Source of the DNA: Lonsdalea britannica
GTDB lineage: Bacteria; Pseudomonadota; Gammaproteobacteria; Enterobacterales; Enterobacteriaceae
Assembly (NCBI RefSeq): GCF_002111595.1
Contig: NZ_LUTN01000003.1
Location: 236,331 to 300,330, forward strand
Direction: 5' to 3'
DNA length: 64,000 nt
Part shown: in pieces, positions 1 through 8,614 of the stretch
Position numbering within the stretch: the stretch's first letter is position 1
Layout of the letters: each line of letters starts with the position of its first letter
The notes under the pieces: generated by a model
Seen by the model: only the letters and a program-made list of their open reading frames with translations
Database searches by the model: none
What the model was told of the DNA's origin: nothing
Translations under genes and position numbers: made by a program

Positions 1-990
1 GTCATCGCGCAGATAGGCGTGAGCCAGCACGTAATCACCGATGGACTGACTTTCGCGCAGACCGCCGCAGTGGCCGATCATCAGCCATGCATGGGGACGC
101 AGGACGGCGAGATGATCGCAGATGGTTTTCGCGTTGGAAGGACCGACGCCGATATTCACCAGCGTAATCCCGCGTCCCTGCCGAGAAAGCAGGTGGTATG
201 CGGGCATCTGGTGATTTTTCCAGGCCAGATCGGAGCCCGCCTGCTCGGGATGGCGCGTTTCCGCCGTGGTGTAGCTGCCGCCGGCGCAGGAGAGCGCGTA
301 GTAAGGGCTGTTCTCATCCGCAATCTGTTCGCAGGACCAACGTACAAACTCGTCCACATAACGGGTGTAGTTGGTGAACAAGACGAAAGGCTGGAAGTGC
401 TCGACCGGCGTGCCGGTGTAGTGTCTGAGACGGGCCAGCGAAAAATCGGTTCTCAGCGCATCGAAGTGAGAGAGCGGAAAGTTTTCTTTGGATTGATGAA
501 ACAGGCCGTCTGCCGTTTCATCGCCGATCTGCGCCAGTTCGGTCGTCGGGAAATACTGCGCCAGCCCGGCGCTCATCGAGCGGTTCAGCCCCAAATTCGC
601 GCCGTCGATAACGTAGGGATAGGGAATTTCCTGCTGTGAAGGCACGACTTCGATCACGGCGGCGTATTCGTTTTCCAGAATCTCAAGCTGTTCAGACAGA
701 TAGCCGCGAAACAGGGCGGGGCGGGTGATGGTGGTGCTGTAACAGCCGCCGTGGGTCAATCGGCCATACGCGCGGGTTTTGTTCTCAGAAGGAGAGCGTC
801 CATCCCAACTGACACGCAGCTCGGGATAAACAAAAAGACCGTTGGCGCGCGCCGTGGCGTCCGGCAGCGTGCCTTCATCGATAAACGCGCTAATGGCGGA
901 GCGCAGCGAGGCGACCGCTGCGTCATACAGGGCTTCCAGTTTGTCGAGCGCTTCGGTGGCCGTGAGGCCGGCAGCGGATGCTTTACTCAT
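1..990 (-). CDS. amn: AMP nucleosidase, 3' end cut by window edge
   Basis: Amn hydrolyses AMP to adenine and ribose 5-phosphate in the cytoplasm. The 330 codons present begin MSKASAAGLTATEAL and follow E. coli Amn (about 484 residues) closely. They include the segments VPSQQEIPYPYVIDG, RLRHYTGTPVEHFQPF and the phosphorylase-like core IGVGPSNAKTICDHL and IGHCGGLRESQ, then stop at LRDD when the window ends. The start ATG (988-990) is preceded by a good AGGAGAA ribosome site at 994-1000. The missing third holds the rest of the catalytic domain. The gene reads leftwards and is divergent from the diguanylate cyclase gene. Identity is very secure. Confidence 0.96.
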   Translation of the reverse strand, partial: MSKASAAGLTATEALDKLEALYDAAVASLRSAISAFIDEGTLPDATARANGLFVYPELRVSWDGRSPSENKTRAYGRLTHGGCYSTTITRPALFRGYLSEQLEILENEYAAVIEVVPSQQEIPYPYVIDGANLGLNRSMSAGLAQYFPTTELAQIGDETADGLFHQSKENFPLSHFDALRTDFSLARLRHYTGTPVEHFQPFVLFTNYTRYVDEFVRWSCEQIADENSPYYALSCAGGSYTTAETRHPEQAGSDLAWKNHQMPAYHLLSRQGRGITLVNIGVGPSNAKTICDHLAVLRPHAWLMIGHCGGLRESQSIGDYVLAHAYLRDD

Positions 991-1277
991 CTTTTCTCCT
1001 TGGTTTGCCGGGCGCAACGGCGTCCGGCGAAATACGGTGCTGTCATCGTAACGGCAGGTCACGCGGCGCTATGTCATAAACTATGCTAATCATGATGTAG
1101 TGAGTCTACACGAGGATCGGCGTCTCTTGTATGCGCACCCGGCTCATGGCCTTGATTCAGGCGCCGTCACAGCGAAATGGCGAGCCATAAGCGTGAGTTG
1201 GTACACAACCACGGTGCGATTTAGTAGGATGTGCCCGCATGAACGCCCTCAGGCGATTCATGTTTTCAGGAAAACCT

Positions 1278-2846
1278 ATGCCTTATAAATCTTTTGCTTC
1301 GTTCACACCGCGCGGATTGCGTCGTCTCTTAGGGAAAAACAATCCTTCTGCACCGGGAAAAACCATGATTGGTTTCCTGGTAGTGAGTTTCATCGTGTTA
1401 GCCACGACCAACGGGTGGAACTTCTGGCAGTCCTACCATCGGCAGGTCCTGGAGGTTGAGCAGGATGTCATCAATCTCTCGGTGATTTTGTCGCGTCAGG
1501 CGGAAGATACCTTTGTGCCGATAGAGCTGGCCATTATCGACACGATGCGTGAGATTCACGGCGATATTAATTCGCTGAGTGCCGAAAAGATCACCGCCGT
1601 GCTTGAATCTCATCGCGTGCTGCTTCCGCAAATCGTCGGACTGTATCTGTTCGACGATAAAGGCAACCTGATTGCCTCGACCGGGCAGGGCTCTCGCTAT
1701 GTGTATAACGCGTCCAAGCGCAGCTACTTCATCTGGAACAAGAGCAATACCAGCGAGGACCTGTTCATCGGTCAGCCGCGCATCAGCGTGATCTCGGGGA
1801 AATCCGTGATTCCAGTATCGAAGCGCATCAACGGCAAAAACAACGAGTTTAAAGGCATTTTCCTGGCCTCGGTCGATCCTAACTATTTCGGGCGTTTTTA
1901 CAGCTATTTCAGCCTGAATTACGACTCGATTCTGTCTTTGCTAAATGTCGACGGTTCCCCGCTGTACGTTTATCCGAATGAACAAAAAACGCTGATCGAG
2001 AAATACTCCACCGGCGCGTTGGCGGATAAAGCGCTGAAAAGCAGCTCTGTCGGCGTCGGATCCTGGCATACGCCGTTTGATGGTCAGACGCGTGTTGTGG
2101 GTTACGTAAAGCTCAAACGATATCCGCTGATCGCGGCTGCCAGCGTGAATAAAAATGAGCTGCAACTGCGCTGGATGGCGGATAATATCGCCGCGATAGC
2201 CGTTAACTTTTTGGTCCTGATTTCGCTGGTGTTGCTGGGAACCTTTGTTCTCAAACAGATCCGTATCACGGTGCGTAACAAAGAGATGCTTTCCATGATG
2301 CACCGGGAAGTGGAAGACCAGAATCAGGTGCTGCAAGAGCTGGCGCTGGTCGATCCGCTGACTCAGCTGGCGAATCGTCGCCGGTTCGATCTCTATCTGG
2401 AACAGTGTCTGACGACGGCGGGCGTCGAGGGCGGCGACGTGGCGCTCGCGATGATCGACGTCGACTTTTTCAAACGTTATAACGACACCTATGGTCACAT
2501 CGAAGGCGACCGCTGCCTGGCTGAAATCGGGCTAATCCTTCGTTCGCTCCCGCTCCCGGCAGGCGCTCAACCCGCCCGGTACGGTGGGGAAGAGTTTTCG
2601 ATTATTTTGCCGGGGCTTTCCGGCAGGCAGGCGGAGCTGGTAGGCAACGAGATGGTTGAAGCGATGAGGACGCGCGCTATCAAACATCAGGGGTCTCAGC
2701 TGCCGCAGAAAATTGTTACGGTCAGTGTCGGTGTTTATTCCTACACGTCTAAACATCCCTGCGATGCCCAGCGTTTGAAAGAGGGGGCGGATCAGGCCCT
2801 GTATCTGGCGAAGAAAAAAGGGCGTAATCAATGTATTCGGCTTTAG
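1278..2846 (+). CDS. Membrane diguanylate cyclase (periplasmic sensor plus GGDEF)
   Basis: This predicted enzyme makes cyclic di-GMP from two GTP. From this start it has a short cytoplasmic tail, a membrane span at about residues 30-47, a periplasmic Cache-like sensor of about 250 residues, a second span at about 302-324, a short helix and a C-terminal GGDEF domain. The catalytic GGEEF motif (residues 436-440) is intact. The RxxD inhibitory site that normally sits just upstream is absent (the sequence there is PAGAQPARY), so product inhibition at the I-site is unlikely. ATG 1278 has an AGGA 7 bases upstream; ATG 1239 would add 13 residues and also has a possible site. The signal it senses is unknown. 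The next gene is a chemoreceptor, so both may bear on motility. Confidence 0.9.
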   Translation: MPYKSFASFTPRGLRRLLGKNNPSAPGKTMIGFLVVSFIVLATTNGWNFWQSYHRQVLEVEQDVINLSVILSRQAEDTFVPIELAIIDTMREIHGDINSLSAEKITAVLESHRVLLPQIVGLYLFDDKGNLIASTGQGSRYVYNASKRSYFIWNKSNTSEDLFIGQPRISVISGKSVIPVSKRINGKNNEFKGIFLASVDPNYFGRFYSYFSLNYDSILSLLNVDGSPLYVYPNEQKTLIEKYSTGALADKALKSSSVGVGSWHTPFDGQTRVVGYVKLKRYPLIAAASVNKNELQLRWMADNIAAIAVNFLVLISLVLLGTFVLKQIRITVRNKEMLSMMHREVEDQNQVLQELALVDPLTQLANRRRFDLYLEQCLTTAGVEGGDVALAMIDVDFFKRYNDTYGHIEGDRCLAEIGLILRSLPLPAGAQPARYGGEEFSIILPGLSGRQAELVGNEMVEAMRTRAIKHQGSQLPQKIVTVSVGVYSYTSKHPCDAQRLKEGADQALYLAKKKGRNQCIRL

Positions 2847-3195
2847 CGTTATTCAACCTATAAAAGTAATTTTGTGCGAAATATAGGCGACGCAATCGTT
2901 ATCACTGAATAAAGTATTATTTTAGTTAGGTGATAATTCCCAGGCTCTCTATTTGGTGCGGCAAATATTTCGTCGCACTTTTTCATTATCCTTTTTCTTT
3001 TTCCCATTCGATGATGCGCACACCCAGTTTTGACTTTGCTGGTTTATTATCCTGCTGCTAGTGTTATTGCTAGACGTATAATCCACGAATTTACATTTTG
3101 GCGTGATAAGTCTTTTTGTTTTAAAGGCTTGTTAAAGATTTAAACCACCTAGTCGATAGCCCCAAAGAATACTGATAATAACCAAGGATTTTTAA
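2847..3195. other. Intergenic region upstream of the chemoreceptor gene
   Basis: This 349-base AT-rich gap has no convincing open frame. Its one clear signal is the FliA-type promoter near its right end, listed separately. Confidence 0.6.
3133..3159 (+). promoter_or_regulatory. FliA (sigma-28) class 3 flagellar promoter
   Basis: TAAAGATT (3133-3140), exactly 11 bases, then GTCGATAG (3152-3159). The enterobacterial sigma-28 consensus is TAAAGTTT-N11-GCCGATAA, so 13 of 16 specified positions match with the correct spacing. It lies 36 bases before the chemoreceptor start, as expected for a chemotaxis gene expressed with the flagellum. Confidence 0.75.
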
Positions 3196-4785
3196 ATGTA
3201 CGAACGAATTAAGATTCGAAGCGGCTTATATGCCGTTATCGCTATATTTTTTATATTATTATCTGCGCTGTGCGGATTTAGTTTGTTTTCTTCTATCCAG
3301 AGCAATAGTTCAATTCAAAAAGTGGATACCATTCAGGGCGACCAGGTCATTCCACTGTCTTCTACCTACACCGATTTATTGAGTGCCCGACTCTTGTCGA
3401 TGAATATCGCCTCATCTATCGAGAAAAAAGATAATACCGAGACCGTCGCGCCTAATTTGAAAAAACTGGGTACGTATGTCGACAAAGCCAAGTTGACGAT
3501 GACTGACCTGCGTAAAACGCGTGCGTTGACCCCTCAGGGCCGACAGCTGCGTGCGGAACTGGATGCGGCATTCGATGACTATGTGTCTACCGCTATCGAC
3601 CCGATGGTGATTGCACTAAACCAAGGCAATGTCAGCCAGTTTTATGGCCAAATCGAACCGTTAGCCGCAGAGAAAGGTGAAGTCTTCAGACAGAAACTGA
3701 TGAATTTCATCGACTTTGCACAAACCGTCGGCGACAGTGAAATCTCACGAGCGGAGAGCTTCTACAAAACCACCCTGACGATCCTTATCGCGGCGTTTGT
3801 GGTGGTGCTGTTGTTGAGTATCTGCTCGATTCAGTTTATTCGTACCGTCGTATTGTCGCCGGTTGAACGCGTTCGACACTATTTCGGCATGATGGAAGGC
3901 GGCTCGCTGGCGCTGGACATTCCGCCGCAGCACAACACTGAAATGGGTAAACTGCTTCAGTCTCTGAAGGACATGCAGGAAGCTTTCCGCCGAATCGTTG
4001 CCGATGTGCGTGACTCTTCGGCGGCCGTGGCCTCCGGCGCGCAGCAGATTTCTGCGGCTAACCGCGACTTCTCCTCCCGTACGGAAGAGCAGGCGGCATC
4101 GGTTGAAGAGACCGCTGCCAGCATGGAGCAATTGACGTCCTCGGTCCACGAAAACTCCGCTAACACCCAGCGCGCAATGGCGCTGACGGCGACTGTGGCT
4201 GAATTGGCGGAAAAGAATGCCAGCAACTTTGGCAAGCTCATCGCGCGGATCGACGGTATTGCGACCAGCTCGAATAAGATTAACGATATCATCTCGATCA
4301 TGGATGGCATCTCATTCCAGACCAACATTCTGGCGCTGAACGCCGCTGTGGAAGCCGCGCGTGCCGGCGAAGCAGGCAAAGGCTTCGCCGTGGTGGCGGC
4401 TGAGGTACGGAATCTGGCGCAGCGCAGCGCGGGTTCGGCTCGTGAAATCAAAACGCTGATTGAAGAGACCTCTAACGAAGTGTCGATGGGTTCTAAAGTG
4501 GCGTCTGACTCGTCGGCCGATATGAATCTGCTGGTGGGTGAAATCAAAAAGGTTAACGAGTTCATGCAGGAAATTTCGCTGGCCTCTTCCGAGCAGGCGA
4601 AAGGCATCGAACAGGTGAATGTGGCGATTACTCAGTTGGAGCAGGTCGCGCAGCAAAATGCGGCGTTGGTGGAAGAGTCAGCCTCAGCCAGTGCGTCCCT
4701 GAACGACCAGGCGGTCAATCTGGACGAAACGATGGGATTCTTCAAACTGGATAATCACACGGCCGCGCTGGGACATCACCAGTAA
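3196..4785 (+). CDS. Methyl-accepting chemotaxis protein
   Basis: A 529-residue transmembrane chemoreceptor. It has an N-terminal span (about residues 10-32), a periplasmic four-helix-bundle ligand domain, a second span (about 193-215), a HAMP region and a cytoplasmic signalling domain. The conserved hairpin tip is present (ISFQTNILALNAAVEAARAG, then EAGKGFAVVAAEVRNLAQRSA), so it should couple to CheA/CheW. The C-terminus ends MGFFKLDNHTAALGHHQ and lacks the NWETF-type pentapeptide that tethers CheR and CheB, so it is a low-abundance-type receptor likely to need other receptors for efficient adaptation. A FliA-type promoter precedes it and a strong terminator follows. The ligand cannot be told from sequence. 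Confidence 0.93.
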   Translation: MYERIKIRSGLYAVIAIFFILLSALCGFSLFSSIQSNSSIQKVDTIQGDQVIPLSSTYTDLLSARLLSMNIASSIEKKDNTETVAPNLKKLGTYVDKAKLTMTDLRKTRALTPQGRQLRAELDAAFDDYVSTAIDPMVIALNQGNVSQFYGQIEPLAAEKGEVFRQKLMNFIDFAQTVGDSEISRAESFYKTTLTILIAAFVVVLLLSICSIQFIRTVVLSPVERVRHYFGMMEGGSLALDIPPQHNTEMGKLLQSLKDMQEAFRRIVADVRDSSAAVASGAQQISAANRDFSSRTEEQAASVEETAASMEQLTSSVHENSANTQRAMALTATVAELAEKNASNFGKLIARIDGIATSSNKINDIISIMDGISFQTNILALNAAVEAARAGEAGKGFAVVAAEVRNLAQRSAGSAREIKTLIEETSNEVSMGSKVASDSSADMNLLVGEIKKVNEFMQEISLASSEQAKGIEQVNVAITQLEQVAQQNAALVEESASASASLNDQAVNLDETMGFFKLDNHTAALGHHQ

Positions 4786-4856
4786 CGTCATAACGTTCTG
4801 CGCCGTAAGTCCCGCGTTGAATAACGTGGGAGCAAGGTTTGCGCTAGCGTGATCAC

Positions 4857-4893
4857 AAAGCCCGCCGACATTGTCGGCGGGCTTTCTTGTTTT
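4857..4893 (+). terminator. Rho-independent terminator after the chemoreceptor gene
   Basis: A 14-bp perfect stem, AAAGCCCGCCGACA paired with TGTCGGCGGGCTTT, with a tight loop at 4871 and then a T-rich tail (TTTCTTGTTTTT). It sits 70 bases after the chemoreceptor stop codon. The symmetric A/T flanks let it also serve the convergent EamA gene. Confidence 0.85.
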
Positions 4894-4921
4894 TCGGGGA
4901 GAACACATGTGCGCGACCTGT

Positions 4922-5842
4922 TCAGGCCGCGGGGACCTTGAAGTCAGAAGTGCTATGTACGGTGGTCAACGTCACGCCCAACAACACGAGCGTGGTTGCC
5001 GCTAAATGGTAGAGGTACAGCTGTTCCTGAAGGAACAGCGAGGACAGCAGAAACGCGTACACCGGCACCAGATACATGGACGTGCTGGCGCGCGCCGCGC
5101 CCAGCAAGCTCACAATACGCGAATAGACGCTGTAGGCGGCGATACCCGCCACCAGCGCCAGAAACAGAATGGCGTACAGTAGATGCGCTGAAAGAACCGG
5201 TGCTGCCTGCGTGATGCGCCATTCCAGCGGCAGAAAGGGCAGGAGAATGGCGGCGCTGCCCATGGCGATAATCCACAGCTGTACGAAAGCCGATACGGCA
5301 ATGGGACGCTGGCGTAATAGCGCCGTGTATCCGGCCCAGGCGGTCGCCGCGATAAAGGCGATGATGTCGCCCTGATTGAATTTCAGCTGTAGCAGATGTG
5401 AAATATTCCCTTCGAATACCACCACGCAAATACCGAGGAAGGCGATGCTCGCGCCGATGAAGAAGTTGGAGTGCAGCGGGATGCGCCACACCACACGTTC
5501 AATGACGGAAACCATGATCGGAGAGAGTGAAAACAGCAGCGCGATATGGCCTGCGCTGGTGTGATGCGCCGCGGCATATTGCGGCGCGACGCTGAGCACG
5601 CCGCCCAACAGAACGAGCAACGCGATATCTTTTCCTTGTCGGCGGAGCGTCGGCGCAGCCCGGCGCAAAGGCGACAGAATAAAAGGAAAAATGGCCACAG
5701 CGGCGATGAGCCATCTTGCAAAAGCCAGCGTGAGCGGCGGGATTTCAGGGCTGATCCAGCGTGCGACCACCATGTTGCCGGAGAACAACAGCGGCGCGAG
5801 TAGGAAGAGCCCGGGAACAGCCAATAGCGATATTTTATTCAT
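4922..5842 (-). CDS. EamA/DMT-family permease
   Basis: A 306-residue inner-membrane protein of the drug/metabolite transporter superfamily with two EamA repeats and about ten hydrophobic spans. It begins MNKISLLAVPGLFLLAPLLF and has the typical early motif FSGNMVVARW and a second-repeat stretch TAWAGYTALLRQRP. Family members mostly export amino acids, purines or other metabolites; the substrate here is unknown. The start has a GAGGG site just upstream. It is divergent from an Lrp/AsnC-type regulator, a common pairing in which the regulator controls an amino-acid exporter. Family is secure, function open. Confidence 0.88.
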   Translation of the reverse strand: MNKISLLAVPGLFLLAPLLFSGNMVVARWISPEIPPLTLAFARWLIAAVAIFPFILSPLRRAAPTLRRQGKDIALLVLLGGVLSVAPQYAAAHHTSAGHIALLFSLSPIMVSVIERVVWRIPLHSNFFIGASIAFLGICVVVFEGNISHLLQLKFNQGDIIAFIAATAWAGYTALLRQRPIAVSAFVQLWIIAMGSAAILLPFLPLEWRITQAAPVLSAHLLYAILFLALVAGIAAYSVYSRIVSLLGAARASTSMYLVPVYAFLLSSLFLQEQLYLYHLAATTLVLLGVTLTTVHSTSDFKVPAA

Positions 5843-6115
5843 GTTCTTTCCCTCTTATCACCTGCGAGCATCAATCTGGACAGTGGGCGCGCTATTCCGT
5901 CGTGTCGATAAATCCGTGCCTGAAGGCAACCTTACTTACGGTTTGCCGCGCGGGCCTGAAGAGAGTCAGCCAGTGGATGAACTGGCGGCTTTTTTCAGTA
6001 TAAAGAGGGTTGTCGCTAATTATTTCCTGCGTTTTTCTTTATTTATACGTTAATTCGGTAAATATTTATGGTGATAATGAAAATCTAAGCATAGCTATGC
6101 TGTAGTGGGGAATTG

Positions 6116-6613
6116 ATGGCAAATAAAGATAAAGCGCTGGATATGACCGATAAGCGAATCTTATCGGCATTGCGACGTAATGGTCGCCTGACGGTGGCGG
6201 AATTGGCCGAAGAAGTCGGGCTTTCGTCGTCGCCCTGTTGGACGCGACTCAAACGTCTGGAATCGACCAAGGCGATTGAGGGCTATGTGGCGGTCATCAA
6301 TGCCAAGGCGGTGGGGGCATCGGAAGTCTTCTTCATCGAGATCACGCTGGAGCATCATGACGATCGTATGCTGGAGCAGTTCGGTCAGGCGCTGATGGAC
6401 ATGCCCGAAGTGCTGGAGGCGCATTTGGTCACGGGTGATTATGACTATTTAGTGAAGATCGTGGTGGCCGATGCCGAGCACTACGAGCGGTTTCTGCGTC
6501 AGAAGCTCTACCGCGTTAAGGGTATCCGACATACTCGCTCGACGTTTGCATTGCGCACGCTGAAAAGAGAGATCTCCGTCGATCCTTTGTTATTACCCAC
6601 GGCTACGTCGTAG
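6116..6613 (+). CDS. Lrp/AsnC-family transcriptional regulator
   Basis: A 165-residue regulator with an N-terminal winged HTH (DKRILSALRRNGRLTVAELA, then VGLSSSPCWTRLKRLE) and a C-terminal ligand-binding RAM domain (VLEAHLVTGDYDYLVKIVV and AEHYERFLRQKLYRVKGIR). Such proteins form octamers or dimers and sense amino acids. The ATG at 6116 has GGGG five bases upstream; a TTG at 6113 would add one residue and is less likely. It is divergent from the EamA permease gene, its most likely target by analogy with other Lrp/exporter pairs. Confidence 0.92.
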   Translation: MANKDKALDMTDKRILSALRRNGRLTVAELAEEVGLSSSPCWTRLKRLESTKAIEGYVAVINAKAVGASEVFFIEITLEHHDDRMLEQFGQALMDMPEVLEAHLVTGDYDYLVKIVVADAEHYERFLRQKLYRVKGIRHTRSTFALRTLKREISVDPLLLPTATS

Positions 6614-6623
6614 TCGGTACGAC

Positions 6624-6650
6624 AAAAAAAGGGCGGCCTCATGGCCGCCC
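6624..6650 (-). terminator. Terminator of budC
   Basis: GGGCGGCC, TCAT loop, GGCCGCCC (6631-6650). Read on the minus strand it is followed by a run of seven T. It lies 23 bases beyond the budC stop codon. Confidence 0.85.
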
Positions 6651-6672
6651 GTCCCGGAGTGAGGCGAGAGAA

Positions 6673-7452
6673 TCAGTTGAACAGCAATCCGCCGTCGATC
6701 AGCGGCGCTTGTCCGGTCATATAGTCGGAGTCAGGGCTGGCGAGGAAGGAGACAAATGCCGCCACATCTTCGGGCGTTTCCGCGCGACCCAGTGCAATGC
6801 CGTCGACATATTTCTTGTAGGTCGCGCCAATCGCCGCACCGGTTTCTTCGGCCATACGTTTGTCGATTTCGATCCACATGTCCGTGCCGACGACGCCGGG
6901 GCAATAGGCGTTGACGGTGATGCCGAAGCTGGCCAGCTCTTTAGCGGCGGCCTGTGTCAGCGCACGTACGCTGAATTTGGTCGCTGAATAGACGCCGAGC
7001 AGGGCAAACCCTTCATGACCGGCGATGGAGGAGGCGTTGATAATTTTCCCTTTTTGATTACGCGCCTTGAATTTCGTCGCTGCCGCCTGAATGCCCCACA
7101 GCGTGCCTTGCACGTTAATCTGGAAAATCTTCTCGACATCATCCTTGGTGACGCTGAGCAAATTTTTGGTCTGGCTGATACCAGCATTGTTGACGATGAT
7201 GTCGAAGCCGTTCAGCTCTTTCTCTGCAAAATCAACGGCGGCGAACACCTCTTCACGCACGCTGATATCGGCCTTGTAAATGACGGCTTTACGGCCCAAT
7301 GCGCGGATCTCTTCCGCGACGGATTTGATTTTGTCGTCTTTGACATCGACCAGTGCGATATCCGCACCGTCTTTTGCTAAACGCAGCGCGATCCCTCGGC
7401 CAATACCTTGTCCGGCGCCGGTCACCAGCGCGACTTTACCTGATAAAGACAT
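6673..7452 (-). CDS. budC: Acetoin/diacetyl reductase (2,3-butanediol dehydrogenase)
   Basis: A 259-residue short-chain dehydrogenase expected to interconvert diacetyl, acetoin and 2,3-butanediol with NADH. Visible landmarks are the cofactor motif TGAGQGIG near the N-terminus, NNAG, the catalytic Ser in INASSIAGHEG, the YSATK Tyr/Lys pair, and the C-terminal segment PDSDYMTGQAPLIDGGLLFN typical of BudC-type enzymes. AAGGAG ends six bases before ATG 7452, which settles the start over a TTG two codons earlier. It stands alone; budA and budB are not in the window. Confidence 0.92.
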   Translation of the reverse strand: MSLSGKVALVTGAGQGIGRGIALRLAKDGADIALVDVKDDKIKSVAEEIRALGRKAVIYKADISVREEVFAAVDFAEKELNGFDIIVNNAGISQTKNLLSVTKDDVEKIFQINVQGTLWGIQAAATKFKARNQKGKIINASSIAGHEGFALLGVYSATKFSVRALTQAAAKELASFGITVNAYCPGVVGTDMWIEIDKRMAEETGAAIGATYKKYVDGIALGRAETPEDVAAFVSFLASPDSDYMTGQAPLIDGGLLFN

Positions 7453-8005
7453 AATCAACTCCTTCGAATGAAATAGTTTTATTACGCTAAGTTTAGCTGC
7501 ATATCTCCATGGCTTGATATTTTTATAACTAATTGTTATTTAACGATTTTATTTATATTTTATTTTTTGTTGAGATTTTGTGCTGGGATGCGGACATCCA
7601 GCGTAATAATGCGCTGGTATTATTTTATTTAAGGATGAAATTGAGGATATTTAGGGGCGTTTTTTGGGGTTGGAGAGGCAAGTGCCGAAGTGTGACTGGC
7701 TTCTCTGAATTTGTTTAATATATTGTTTTTAAATATAATCATTCGCCTTTTTCTTAGGGCGTGACTAACGGGCCTAACGTTTTATAAAACTAAGGATCTC
7801 ACACCCGTCAGCGACGGGTGGTATCTTTTCCTGACCCGTAATGAGCGGATAGAATAACGGCGCATCGCGCGCGGTGACCGACATCTCCGCGAATGAAGGC
7901 ATGCTTTCCGAAAAGCATCGGGCTCTGGAAGCAGAACCGCAGATGATGAAAGCGGGACGCTTGGCGTTTGCGCACCGCTTCTTCGTTTTTATCCGCGCAA
8001 GTGGC
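7453..8005. other. Intergenic region between budC and pqiC
   Basis: About 550 bases, AT-rich in the left half. No convincing gene. A hairpin CACCCGTC-AGC-GACGGGTG at 7802-7820 is the only clear structure and has only a weak T-rich stretch after it on the plus strand. It may be a terminator remnant for the pqi operon, which ends at 8006. Confidence 0.5.
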
Positions 8006-8614
8006 TTATCCCGTGCAGGACGCGTTGGGATTGGCGTACCACTGCCGGGCGTGGGTTGAGATCTGCGTAGCCAGATGGGCGAACACACGTTGCTCCGCCG
8101 CTACCAGCTGCGGTATTCCGCCTGGCGCATTCTCGGTGAAACGACTGGCGCATACCAGACGGGCCGAACGTTCGGCGCCAGGCTGGCTGAGACTCCAGTC
8201 GGCTTCGAGTTGGACACGCTGGCCCGGCCAGGCGTCCAAGCGACGTATTTGCACCAGCACGCGTATGACGGGGTTATCCGCAGGACGCGGCAGCCCGGAG
8301 ATATCCTGCGTGTTTAACTGGGCTACCAGTCCCGCAGCGAGCGCGGTGCGGACCTCATCGCTGAGCGCGCTGAGCCAGCGCTCATTGTCGAGGACGCCGA
8401 CGCCGCCTTCACCCTGACGCACAACCAGCTGCGGCAGGTCGATTTGCGGCGGTACGCCAACCGGCAGTACGGCGATCAAAAACGGCGCAGGGGGCGTGGC
8501 GTGCGTTGGCGCGGCGGCTGGCACCAGCGTGTGATAATTCATCTGCGGTGATGCGCAGGCGGCCAGCAGCAGGATGATGGCGGTAGCGAAGGAAAAACGG
8601 ACGTGTGCGATCAT
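8006..8614 (-). CDS. pqiC: PqiC outer-membrane lipoprotein of the Pqi lipid-transport system
   Basis: A 202-residue lipoprotein. The signal peptide runs to a lipobox LLAAC, and the mature part carries the ABC-transport auxiliary domain (PVGVPPQIDLPQLVVRQGEG, then NERWLSALSDEVRTALAAGL). In E. coli PqiC (YmbA) sits in the outer membrane and completes a PqiABC tunnel that moves lipid between membranes. Its start overlaps the pqiB stop by 4 bases, so the two are translationally coupled. This is the last gene of the operon. Confidence 0.9.
   Translation of the reverse strand: MIAHVRFSFATAIILLLAACASPQMNYHTLVPAAAPTHATPPAPFLIAVLPVGVPPQIDLPQLVVRQGEGGVGVLDNERWLSALSDEVRTALAAGLVAQLNTQDISGLPRPADNPVIRVLVQIRRLDAWPGQRVQLEADWSLSQPGAERSARLVCASRFTENAPGGIPQLVAAEQRVFAHLATQISTHARQWYANPNASCTG

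Noticed and set aside
19..639. Long plus-strand open frame
   Set aside because: It is the antisense shadow of amn; the minus strand matches AMP nucleosidase throughout.
1941..2498. Minus-strand frame of 185 codons
   Set aside because: Opposite the diguanylate cyclase coding region; composition is typical of an antisense shadow and no family match is visible.
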